From NCBI GenBank assembly GCA_014925825.1, contig JACGCK010000366.1:1-32958 (forward strand): a stretch of DNA of 32,958 nucleotides, in the 5' to 3' direction. Shown piece after piece: positions 1-14,125 of this stretch. Below the pieces are notes generated by a model. The model ran no database searches. It saw only the letters and a program-made list of their open reading frames with translations, and had not been told where the DNA came from. How positions within the stretch are numbered: position 1 is the stretch's first letter; every line of letters starts with the position of its first letter. Origin of the DNA: Pholiota molesta. Its lineage: Eukaryota; Basidiomycota; Agaricomycetes; Agaricales; Strophariaceae. Both the position numbers and the translations under genes were made by a program.

Positions 1-1858
<1,858 letters not shown>

Positions 1859-2145
1859 GCGAGTTTATCAAGGTACTCAAACTTTAGCAGTACACAACCA
1901 TCGATATAAATACCTCTTCGGTTATTACATGTATAATCCAAACATTCTTTGTATTCGGCCAGCGTACTTGAGTTCCAATGCAACGCCAAGTCACATTGTT
2001 AACTGTTTCCACATAGACATTAACAGGTATAGGAATCTATACTAAATCAAAAGATACATGCAAGTGAATAATGAAAAGGAGTAATACACGTTCATAGAAA
2101 AAAGCACAACGGCAGCGCACGAAGTCAACCGCGAATCCATTACAA

Positions 2146-5125
<2,980 letters not shown>

Positions 5126-5294
5126 TGTCGGTGGCCGGTGTTCAACGGCAAATAAGACGACGTCGAGGACGGGGGCGGGGAGAGGAGAGGGGCGAGGACG
5201 ACGGAGGGAGTGAGACGGGGAGGGCGGAGAAGGCCGAGGCAGAAATAGGTGATAGCCGGCCTCTGCTTTCTTTCCCGAACCCCCACCTCCCCAA

Positions 5295-8200
5295 ATGGAC
5301 GTCGACGCAAAGCCCGACTACTCGCTCTCGCCGCCGCCTGCTGCGTCCTCCACACCCAAGACCCCCGTCGTACGCGGCGCCCGCGCCTGCACCGTCTGTC
5401 GCGCCGCCAAGGTATGTCCGCCCGGCGTTCAACGCCCCTCCTGCTCACCCTCCCCAGATGAAGTGCGTCGGCGCAGAGGACGGCCAGAAACAGTGTCAGC
5501 GCTGCAAGCGGGCCAACGTCGAGTGCGATCCCCGTCTCTGCTCCCAAGTCCACATGCTTATCCCCCCCTCCCAGATGCGTCTTCGAAAAACACAGGCGCG
5601 GGCGCAAACCAGGCTCAAAGTACCTCTTCCCGTTCCCTCTTATCGCCTTGCCAGATCGCCTGATATATCCGCTGTCCTTTAGATTATCCGATGCCTCTAA
5701 AATGCTCCGTCGCCTTGAAAAGGGCCTCAATTCCGCAAAAATAAAGTCCCAGTCAGAGTCCACCTCCCCCTACTACCACAACGATGATCTCCGCATCCCT
5801 CCCTCCCAAGAGCCCTATCCTACTACAGCCACGTCCCGCTCTTCCGACCAGCCGTACACTAATTCCCACTTTTCCCCGCCCCAACTTTCCTCTCCGGTCC
5901 AGCCCTACCAAAGCCCAGATCCCTATCCTCCGTCCGCCAACGGCTCACGCTCCGCTGCCCCCACGGAAGACGACAAGGATGATTTCGAACGCACTGACGA
6001 GCCTCTCTTCCCGGAGAAGCTTATCCAGGAGAACAAGAGGAATTCCTTCTTCCGCACTATTCTCAATCCAGATACCCAACCAAGCGCCGCTGCCCAGAGC
6101 TCCTCCTCCTTCACACCACCCTCCAACCATCTTACCCCCACTCCTCCTGCTATAATTGATCCCATCACTGCAGGAATCCTAGATGAAAAAGACGTGCACA
6201 ACTTGTTCGACCTCGTGTTCTTACGTCTCAACCCTTTCATAAACCTCTTTGATCCCTCCCTTCACACCGTCGCATACGTCCGCTCAAGATGTCCCTTTTT
6301 ATTCACTACACTCCTCATGGCCGGATGCAAATTTTTCAAGCCAGAAAAGTTCAAAGACTGCCAGAAACTCGTCCAGGATTTCACAGTCCGCGCCTTTGCC
6401 GAAGGCTGGAAACGCGTCGAAGTCGTGCAAGCCTTCGCATGCCTAACGTACTGGAAAGATCCAACCGATAATGTCTGTCCACTTCTCCTTTTCATTCTCC
6501 AAAAGCACAATGACTCAACTCCACGTTTTCAGAGAACATGGACCTACATTGGTTATGTATGCAGACCCTTACTCATCACGTTGTACACTACTCATCCCCC
6601 TTCAGGCATGCCGGATGGCGGTAGAACTCGGCCTCAACCGCTACATTGCCCACCCCTCTCCCTCAGAGACCGACTTTCAGAGATTGGAACGGCGCAACCG
6701 CGAGCGCACCTATCTCGTCCTCTTCGTCCACGATCGCAGTCTGAGCATGCAGACCGGCAGGCATTGGATGCTCCCTGAGGATGACCTTATCAGGCACGCC
6801 ATGTCATGGCACGAAGCAAGCGGTACCACGATACGGCCGGAGGATGTTATCATCGCTGCTTTTGTCGCGCTGCGTCGGATTGCCGTAAGTTGTTCACCGT
6901 TCTATTTATGCCCATCCTTCGTGCTGACATGTCCAAGGCGGAGACGACGGACATCTTCAATACTGCAAGAGGAGGTCTCAACAACGCCAACTCGGACATC
7001 AATTATGAGCATGTTCTAGCCCATTGTAACGTTCGCCTGACTCAGTGGGATCAGACATGGAGGCAGGAAATGGAAAAAGGTACGTATCTTCATCTCGTTT
7101 GACTAGAATCTCGTTGTTCTCATCACATTCGCAGCCCGAGGAGAAAAATTCCACTTCTCCTTCCTCTCTTTTTTCCGATTACATGTCAGGCTTTTTTTAA
7201 ACAGTTTTGGAATCCAATCTTCCATGCAACCGGTAAGTTGTTTCCCGCGTTCTCATAGGGATTGTCAAATGCCGAACTCTTCTACAGCACAGTCGCCAAC
7301 CGCCAAGCTTGCAAGCGTTAACCATGTGCTGTACTAGCGCTTTGGAATCCTTACATATCGTGTCTGAGGATTTCCATGGCATGAGGCTCCTCGTAAGTGT
7401 TCCATCTCCAAAACGCGATGGGATGATCCACGGGCTTATCAACCTCCCTTTAGCGCTACGGCCAAGAGTCAATAACAGTCATGACGGCATACTCGGCCAT
7501 CTTTCTCTTGAAGGCACGTCCGCTCTCTTTTCATTCTGCACACTATTCGCCGTGTGATTAATACCCGAGCGCTATGACGCTTTCTTAGCTTCTCCGCACG
7601 CCGAACACCGGCGACCAGCTCGGCGCGGAGCGCGCACACGAGATCCACCAGCTCATCATGCAGACGGCGAACTCGTACGAGGAGGCCTCGCGGTTCGCGC
7701 TGTCCACGGTGTCCATGGCGGCCTCGTACCACGCCCGCTTCCTGCGCAGCCTTGTCGAGCACGATATTTTTAAATCCCGGCGGGGCGAGCGGGAGCGAAG
7801 TGACAATACGCCGATTGATCCCCGACTCCAAGGTAAGTCGCCGTTCGCGATCTATCATTGTGCGGGGGCGGCTACTAACGTTCGCTTAATTTGGTCATCC
7901 CCCACCCACCCACACCATCCATCGTGTCGTGCACACAAACGCTAGCAGGATCCAGTCCAGTGGCCGCGCTCCAGCAGGCGACATCAGCAACAGCGGCCGC
8001 CTCAGCAGCAGCGGCGGCGGCGGCAGCAGCAGCGCAGGCGCAGGCGTACGCGCAACAGGTGCACACCAGCAGCAGGATGCAGGAGCAGCCCGCGCAGCAG
8101 TTCCACTTCCCCGCGTCGCCGCACCTGCCCGCGCACCCGCACCAGGCGCAGGCGCAGGTGCAGGCGCCGGCGGCAGCGGCGTCGACGGTGGCGGCGGTGC

Positions 8201-8547
8201 CGGAGTACCAGGGCGACATCCAGGCGCGCAGCCTGGGGAACGCGCCCGCGGCGCCGGGGCACGCGCAGTATCCGGGCGGGTACATCCCGCCCGCGCCGCC
8301 GACCACGGAGCTCGACCAGCGCTACTGGAAGAACATGTTCATCGAGCTCGGGTTTGGCGAGGGCGATGCGTCGTCGCTCGTCGTGCAGCAGCAGCAGCAG
8401 CAGATGTCGCAGTACTTGGACCAGCAGCAACAGCACCAGCAGCAACAGCACCAGCGCCATGCGCCTTTCGGCGGGGCCATGCAGAGCCAGGTGCAGCAGT
8501 ACCAGCCGATGCACGCTGCATCTACACACCCGACTTACGGACATTAG
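5295..8547 (+). CDS. Zn(II)2Cys6 fungal transcription factor
   Basis: Predicted nuclear DNA-binding regulator, 855 aa. The zinc cluster (residues about 36-67) has spacing C-x2-C-x6-C-x9-C-x2-C-x6-C (ACTVCRAAK, MKCVGAEDGQKQCQRCKRA, then NVECVFEKHRRGRKPGSK) and is split over three exons. A fungal_trans-type middle domain follows (CPFLFTTLLMAGCKFF; RTWTYIGYACRMAVELGLNR). The C-terminus carries an Ala-rich run and Gln-rich runs. Exons: 5295-5411, 5458-5522, 5575-5619, 5683-6472, 6533-6556, 6606-6884, 6938-7079, 7135-7232, 7288-7392, 7454-7513, 7589-7832, 7949-8547; sum 2568 nt, one frame. Exon 5 is 24 nt and codes for RTWTYIGY. The intron 7514-7588 uses a GC donor (AAG/GCACGT). The first ATG of the open leader was taken as start. 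The class is widespread in Agaricomycetes (PriB-like); target genes cannot be told from sequence. Confidence 0.93.
7981..8060 (+). repeat. Alanine-coding GC-rich low-complexity run
   Basis: Inside the last exon of the transcription factor, GCA/GCG/GCC codons give a run of alanines broken by a few Ser, Thr and Gln (TAAASAAAAAAAAAQAQAYA). Such runs vary in length by slippage. Here the run opens the low-complexity C-terminal tail. Confidence 0.8.
8385..8454 (+). repeat. CAG/CAA polyglutamine tracts
   Basis: Three nearby glutamine runs (six, four and four residues) in the C-terminal tail of the transcription factor, coded mainly by CAG with some CAA and broken by Met, Ser and His. Gln-rich tails are common in activation domains; that role is inferred. 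Confidence 0.8.
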
Positions 8548-9579
8548 GCGATGTAGGGTGCTGATTGATGTGTATTTTTTTTGCTGGATGATGATGGTAA
8601 TGTTCTTGTTCTGTCCTTTGTTCTTCCTTGCGCGTTTCTTGAATGTACTACATATTTACCCCACCGACTGGGCATTTCTCCATCGTATAAATTAACGACA
8701 GCGACGATTGTAATAGTGCCTCGGTGCATGCGTGTAATCTCTGTATCACCCTTCCCCCATCTCCTTCAGTTCATTGTCCTATCGTACTTGTTTTCTATTC
8801 CGTTCTTAGTCGCATGCTTTGTCTTGAAACAACGATCTTGTCACTCCGTAATACAGTAATACACAAAACTGTTTTCTGTGGCTCTGCCTTGAGGGCTCTG
8901 CCACATTATTGCTATACATGTATTCTTTCTTTTTTGCAGACGCGACAGGGGTATTAATTAGACTGACTGTGTGCTAGGTACCCGTCGGCTTACGGTGTTC
9001 AGAACGGAGGCAAACTTAGAGAGCGCTCGGTGATCCAAACGGGTATGGACGTCGGTCCGTATTAATTTCGGTGATTGACCCCGCTGCATGGCCTGATCCC
9101 CAAATGTCAACTGTGGGAGACGACAACTCATTTACGGGTGGGCCGTGCCGGGGTCATACAAGTACTTATACTTAGAAGTTAGAGGACACATGTCCATCGT
9201 GTTCACATATATCAATAAGCACAGTAGCGAACACAGCGGGCGTGTTCTCCCATGTCAATTGGTTCTGTCCAAACTTGTCAATCGGGCTGCCGTTTAACTG
9301 CACACATCTTATAAATGATCAATGTTGGTGAACGGTATCATGTGTGTCTAGATTGATGTTCAGTGTTGCTGCTAGCCCTAGTACAAACTTGCGCGCAACA
9401 GCTCCAGAATCAAAATACTTGACAGTGGGCCATCTAGATCAATTCAAATGAATTCAGCACATTTTACTCACACCACTCATCCCAGTACTCATACACATCT
9501 CCTCACAAAAATAGAAATCCACGCACATCCCTCACATCCTTCAAGCCTCAACGCCCACATGGAATGCACATGGCCATCC
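8548..9579. other. Intergenic region between convergent TF and NUP37
   Basis: About 1 kb between the stops of two convergent genes. It has no reading frame with coding character, no splice pattern and no tRNA. It should hold both 3' untranslated regions. The only structure I noticed is a 14-bp inverted repeat (AATTCA-AA-TGAATT) near 9441-9454. Confidence 0.6.
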
Positions 9580-11131
9580 TCAAGCATCCACGCCAATCGG
9601 GAACACCACCACCGTGCGGCCCACCGCCGCCGCGATGCGCGGTATGCCCGGCAGCGCGAGGAAGTCAAAGTCGCGCACGTAGTGCGGCCGCGGGCGCAGC
9701 GCAAACGCCGTCGGCACGGCGTGCACGTAGCTGCAGTTGTGCACATGCAGCACCGCGCCCTTGCCGGGGGCCTGTGTCGCGATGCCGAAGTAGTCCGGGT
9801 GGGTGTGGCACCACCTGCGCCGTATGGATGAAGGCGTGTAAGTACAGAGGAACAAGCGGGTTAGGGCGTGGCGTAACATAAGAAGATTAGGATGAAAGGA
9901 GATAGGAGGGACGACGGTGGGGTCAGCGCAGGTCTGGGCTACGGTGGAGATGCGGACGGGACGACATACCGGAAGAGCTGGACGCCCTCGGGGAAGCTGA
10001 TCCCTGACGTGAACGGTGTCCCTCCGCGGAGCTTGGAGATGTCCCACAGCGCGAACTTGTTGCCGAATACCCCTCCAATTCTGCAGTAGCACGAGCAATA
10101 AGCAAATGCGCATGCACGGCGCGTCGCAGACACGATGTCAGTAATAATAATAATACACGCACATATCAATGGCATCCCCGCGCCAGTCCACCGACGCCGA
10201 CCACGTCTTCGTGTCGCCCATAACGGCCGCACCGAGCGCGGTCGGCTCGATGAGCTCGACCATGCTCAAGTGGCGCAGCGCGCCGCCGTCATTGTCCAGG
10301 GGGTCCGCCCGCCAGTCCGTCAGGAACACGGAGCCGTGGATGTCCGCGACGAGGAACTCCTTACTCGTGGAGGGGTGCGCGCGGATAGACGCGAGCGGGT
10401 TGGGGAAATGAATGGCGTACGCGGTGGGCTGTGGGCGCTCAGAGGGCGTTGGTGAGATAGACAGGTTGGGTGCGGGCGAAGGGCTCCGCGGCGCTTGACC
10501 TGTTGTGGGCGGGTAAAGGTCCCAGACCATGAGCGTTTTGTCGTCTGAGGATGCAGAATTATCATAAATGGAAGACGCGAAGAAAGACAAGGTGCGCACC
10601 GGAGACAGTGGCGACATAACGCGCGCCGTCCTCGTCCCAGCCCCCGCAGAACACCATGTCGTTCACTTTGCCATGGTGGCCACTTAGGCCGCCGCCAAAG
10701 GGGAAGACATATTCTTGCGCGTCCGCAGTCTTGGTGAGGAGATTCAGGCCAAAATCCGCCCCAGCGGCGACGAGTCTGCAGGGAAGCACGCGGACGTCAG
10801 ATGGAGTTGGTTGAAAACGAAGAAAACGGGATCCGTACTTACTCGATGACCCAGGCGCCGGACGCAGAGGGCGAGACGGTGCGCGAGGACCACGCTAGCG
10901 CAGTAATGCGCGCGCCGACGTGGAACGTTGCGATGAGGCGAACGGCGGTGTCCGACTGGGGTGGGATCAAGAGGGTGAGCGGAGGACGCGACGGAACGAA
11001 GGGCGGCGACTGACGACTTGGACGACCTCCACGGAGTGCTCGCCGCCGATGGCGAGGAGGTCCTGTGCGTCGGGTGCGCGGCAGGGGCGGAGTGCGGCGA
11101 CCTGAGTGGGGTGTGTGTACTCGAGGTCCAT
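9580..11131 (-). CDS. NUP37: NUP37-like WD40 nucleoporin
   Basis: Nup37 is a peripheral beta-propeller of the Y-complex (Nup107-160) of the nuclear pore. The predicted protein is 377 aa, near the size of vertebrate Nup37. It aligns in order with the family: LLAIGGEHSVEVVQV at the N-terminus, TFHVGARITALAWS, GHHGKVNDMVFCGG, YVATVSDDKTLMVWDL (a clear WD repeat), FGNKFALWDIS, and a final blade with RTVVVFPIGVDA. Exons, in order of transcription: 11131-11015, 10955-10843, 10775-10600, 10544-10163, 10080-9970, 9814-9580; sum 1134 nt, one frame. Identity rests on overall pattern rather than on a diagnostic residue; another WD40 pore protein is possible but less likely. Its start codon is only 38 bp from that of the divergent small ORF. 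Confidence 0.8.
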
Positions 11132-11169
11132 CGTTGTCGCAAACAAAGGACGCTTTGCCTCTGACGTTG

Positions 11170-11352
11170 ATGCCGCCCGCCCCGCGCGCAGGCCCGAACC
11201 CGTGGCTCCTCCTCGCCCTCTCCCTCTCCTCCTTCGCCGTCTTCTACGCCGTCGTCAAGCGCCGCGAACAGACCAACCCCGCGTCCCTCCAGCCCCGCCA
11301 GGCAGACCACCCCCTCGTCCCGCCCCGCCACAAGAATCCGCCCCAACTCTAG
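11170..11352 (+). CDS. Small single-pass membrane protein (60 aa), unknown function
   Basis: Intronless ORF of 61 codons with strong GC3 coding character. Residues about 11-30 (NPWLLLALSLSSFAVFYAVV) form one hydrophobic helix, followed at once by KRRE and a Pro-rich polar tail. I do not recognise the family. The basic cluster after the helix and the small size resemble small organelle membrane proteins, but this is only a resemblance. The ATG at 11170 is the first in this frame and has T at -3, a weak context. The stop lies 56 nt before the URA6 start on the same strand, and the start lies 38 bp from that of NUP37 on the other strand. Confidence 0.65.
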   Translation: MPPAPRAGPNPWLLLALSLSSFAVFYAVVKRREQTNPASLQPRQADHPLVPPRHKNPPQL

Positions 11353-11373
11353 AGCCTAATCTTAAAAAAGTAC

Positions 11374-11379
11374 TATAAA
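11374..11379 (+). promoter_or_regulatory. TATAAA box candidate upstream of URA6
   Basis: TATAAA lies 30 bp before the URA6 start codon within the 56-nt AT-rich spacer after the small ORF. It could serve a URA6-specific transcript, but the distance leaves almost no 5' leader. Confidence 0.3.
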
Positions 11380-11408
11380 TTGCTGCTATCAACTTGTCAA
11401 CATCAATC

Positions 11409-12444
11409 ATGGCTACCACCACCACAAACACCCCGGCCGTAGCACCCTCTGCAGGCCCGACGTTCGATAAGAGCAAGGTCACCGTCATCTTCGTCCTCGG
11501 CGGGCCCGGTGCAGGTACGCAGCCCCATTTTCGCGATCCGGTCGATCGATCTCATCGCGCCCCGGCGCTTTTTCGCCAGGCAAAGGTACCCAGTGCGGAC
11601 GCCTCGTCGAGGACTTTGACTTCTGCCATCTCTCCGGTACGCCCCTCCTCCCCAACCACCCACCCCACCCCTCCCGCCACTGACCACCCCCCTTTCTCCC
11701 TCCCACAGCCGGCGACCTCCTCCGCGCGGAGCAGAACCGCGAGGGCTCCGCGTACGGCGAGCTCATCCGCACCTGCATCCGCGAGGGCACCATCGTGCCG
11801 ATGGAGGTCACCATCAAGCTCCTCGAGGTCGCGATGCGCGCCGCCATCGCCGAGCGCGACGCCGCGGCCGCGCCTGCGCCCGGGTGGGGTGCGGGGCGCG
11901 GGCGCTTCCTCATCGACGGGTTCCCGCGGAAGATGGACCAGGCGCTCAAGTTCGACGAGACAGTGCGTCCCGGCCCTTTTTTCGGTCAAATTTCCGTGTA
12001 AGATGCTGATGGTTGTTTGTGCTAGGTCTGTGAGTCTTCGGTCGTGATCTACTTCTCGACGACGGAGGAGGTGATGCTCAAGCGTCTGCTGGTGCGCGCC
12101 GAGACGAGCGGACGGGAGGACGACAACGTCGAGAGCATCAAGAAGCGCTTCCGTACGTCCCCTTCGCGTATATTCCATGCTCGATCTAATCTGAGGCATT
12201 TGCGCTCATCCCATAGGCACGTACCACAGCGACACGATGCCCGTCATCGACTATTACAAGGCACAGGGCAAAGTCGCAGAGGTGCGTCATACTGTTTGTC
12301 TGATTGGACAAGTGTAATTCTAATTTTTCTTTTAAACTCTAGGTTGACAGCTCCGACTCGATCGAGGTTGTTCATGCACGCGCGAGCATCGTCGTTAGGG
12401 ACGTGTTTGCTGGCAAATACGGCCGTGGGGCTGCCGCTGCTTGA
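11409..12444 (+). CDS. URA6: URA6, UMP-CMP kinase
   Basis: Cytosolic/nuclear nucleoside monophosphate kinase that phosphorylates UMP and CMP with ATP in pyrimidine nucleotide synthesis. The predicted protein is 236 aa. P-loop GGPGAGKGTQC is near residues 30-40, split by an intron. Then come [15 protein letters not shown], the NMP-binding part [50 protein letters not shown], the lid [15 protein letters not shown], and [20 protein letters not shown]. Exons: 11409-11514, 11580-11636, 11709-11962, 12026-12152, 12217-12281, 12343-12444; sum 711 nt, one frame. The start ATG has A at -3 and G at +4, a strong context. A short low-complexity Ala/Gly insert after the NMP domain (residues about 115-128) is unusual for the family. 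Confidence 0.95.
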
Positions 12445-12772
12445 TTCGACCATGGCTCATGGAAAGCGTGTTTATCTTGGGAAGGTTGCAGAAAGTTAAT
12501 CAGTAGAATCTCCACTACGACGTGGACGGTGATTAAATACAATGACTGTTATATTTTGCGTTAAATTCAAGGATTTTCACCTCAGCGCCTCTCTCTACTG
12601 AACATAACGCAATCAATTGGCCATATTCCTTCACAGCCAACATTTATCTTCTATTCCGACAACGGATAAGTATGGACAAGATTTACAATTTTCGAAAAAA
12701 GCTAGATAGCTAGGTATATATTCCTTCCTATATATGTAGGATCTAAATACAAACACTTACTGAATGGTGGCA
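12445..12772. other. Intergenic region, convergent URA6 and kinase-like gene
   Basis: About 330 bp between two stop codons, AT-rich, with no coding frame. It is expected to hold both 3' untranslated regions; I saw nothing else in it. Confidence 0.6.
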
Positions 12773-14046
12773 TCAAGCATAGACAGCATATCCATGCTGG
12801 AATGCATCGATAGCGCAGACCGCACTTCCATGCACAGGGATACTCGAGACGGCGCCGTCCGCACAGACAAAGTGCGCAGCCTCGTCCTCGGCGTCCTACA
12901 CAACAGTCGCATCAGCACGTCCCACCGCCCCAGGAGCAAAAAAAAAACACGCACAGGAACCCACTCCCATCCCCCACACCTCAAATACTCAACAACAAAC
13001 GCACCCGCCGCCTCCGGCGCGGGCAGGCCCTCCCCATCCGCAGTGTACTTGAGACGGACATGCGCGCCGTCCTGGTACGCGGCGGTGAGCACGGCCCACG
13101 TCGTCGCCGCGAACGCCGCGCGCGCGGCGGGGGTGTCCGCGTGCACGTTGGGGCGCGCAGGGGGCGGATGACGACGACGTCGCAGGTGGACGGGGCGGGG
13201 TGCGCGCGGGCGAGGGGCGCGATGCGGAAGGCGGGCTCGAGGCGGTCGACGTTGATGGTGGACAGGAAGTACACGAAGGGCCCGGAGAGGGTCAGCGGGG
13301 CGTTGTTGTTGTTGGTGGTGCCAGGGGCGTCGGGGTGGGGGACGAAGGCGTCGGCGGCGGGGTCGTATATCTGGACTGCGGGCTGGGCGGGGGCCGGGGT
13401 GAGGGCGAGGCGGGCGTTGTACCACTTGGTGCTGTTCTGCTGGGCGGCGATCTTGAATCTGGGATGGAAACGTTAGTGGGGAGACGGGAGGAGAGGGAAG
13501 ACGGGTACCGCTCGATGCCAGGGTGCTCGGCTCGCAGGGCCTCGGAGTCGTGCAAGATGGACGCGTGGAGAGAAGTGGACACCACGACGGCGGACACGGA
13601 GACGGACTTGTCGCCCACGCCCGGGGCGGAGAGGGTGGTGGTGGCCAAGGAGAGGCGGGTGGGGGGCTTGCGATCGATAAAGGCGCGCACGGACTGCAGC
13701 CGATAATCTGGATCTGAGTCAGCAGGGGTGGTGGGGGGGAAGAGTGAGGCATAGAGGGCGTTGGCGGTGCCGCAGGGGACGAGGACGAAGTGGACGGGGC
13801 GCGCGGGGGGAGGGCGCTGATGATGTCATGCAGGGTGCCGTCGCCCGAGGCGAGGACGACGGTCAGGGGCTCGGCGGACGCATCGAGGTGCTGGGCGACG
13901 AGGGCGGGGGCGTGGTCGGGGGAAGTGGTGGTGACTACGGCGAGGACGGGGACGTTGGCTGCGGCGAGGAGGGGGAGGACGTGTTGGGCGAGGAAGGCGG
14001 GTGCGTTGGCGTCGCCGCAGACAGGGTTGGCGAGGACGAGGGCCAT
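12773..14046 (-). CDS. DAGK-catalytic (sphingoid base/diacylglycerol kinase-like) protein, two frame breaks
   Basis: Lipid kinase fold of the LCB4/sphingosine kinase-diacylglycerol kinase group. It opens with LVLANPVCGDANAP, then the nucleotide-binding motif VVLASGDGTLHDIISALP and HFVLVPCGTANALYASLF. Later: RFKIAAQQNSTKWYNARLAL, FVYFLSTINVDRLEP, DGAHVRLKYTADGEG, and a last exon ending HFVCADGAVSSIPVHGSA. Probable exons, in order of transcription: 14046-13509, 13458-12961, 12895-12773. Two single-base losses (near 13796-13799 and 13150-13153) break the frame; allowing for them, all exon phases agree and the product is about 386 aa, shorter than yeast Lcb4. Substrate is not predictable. An uninterrupted 429-codon frame covers 12757-14046, but its middle and its end are not the real protein. 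Divergent from the phosphatase gene with 79 bp between starts. Confidence 0.78.
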
Positions 14047-14125
14047 GGGAGAGAGGTGTTTGGCTGGGAAGGGCGTGGCAAACAGAGTATAGAGCGGGCG
14101 CGGGGGCTGTTGGATGTGTGCCGCG

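Noticed and set aside
7875..8544. Long minus-strand frames (Cys/Ala-rich and Leu/Arg-rich) opposite the TF tail
   Set aside because: They are reverse readings of the CAG/GCG low-complexity run; composition mirrors the repeat and no start context or homology is visible.
9441..9454. Inverted repeat AATTCA-AA-TGAATT
   Set aside because: A 6-bp AT-rich palindrome in 1 kb of intergenic DNA is expected by chance; no terminator or element structure around it.
13150..13804. Programmed ribosomal frameshifting at GCGCGCCCC in the lipid kinase gene
   Set aside because: Two independent programmed shifts in one small enzyme are implausible, there is no slippery heptamer of known type, and the same 9-mer at 15537-15545 is read without shifting.
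12757..14046. Uninterrupted 429-codon minus-strand frame over the lipid kinase gene
   Set aside because: Only its first about 80 codons and a later part match the kinase; the middle is Pro/Arg-rich shadow of the true frame and its end ignores a clear intron at 12896-12960. It stays open because the DNA is GC-rich.
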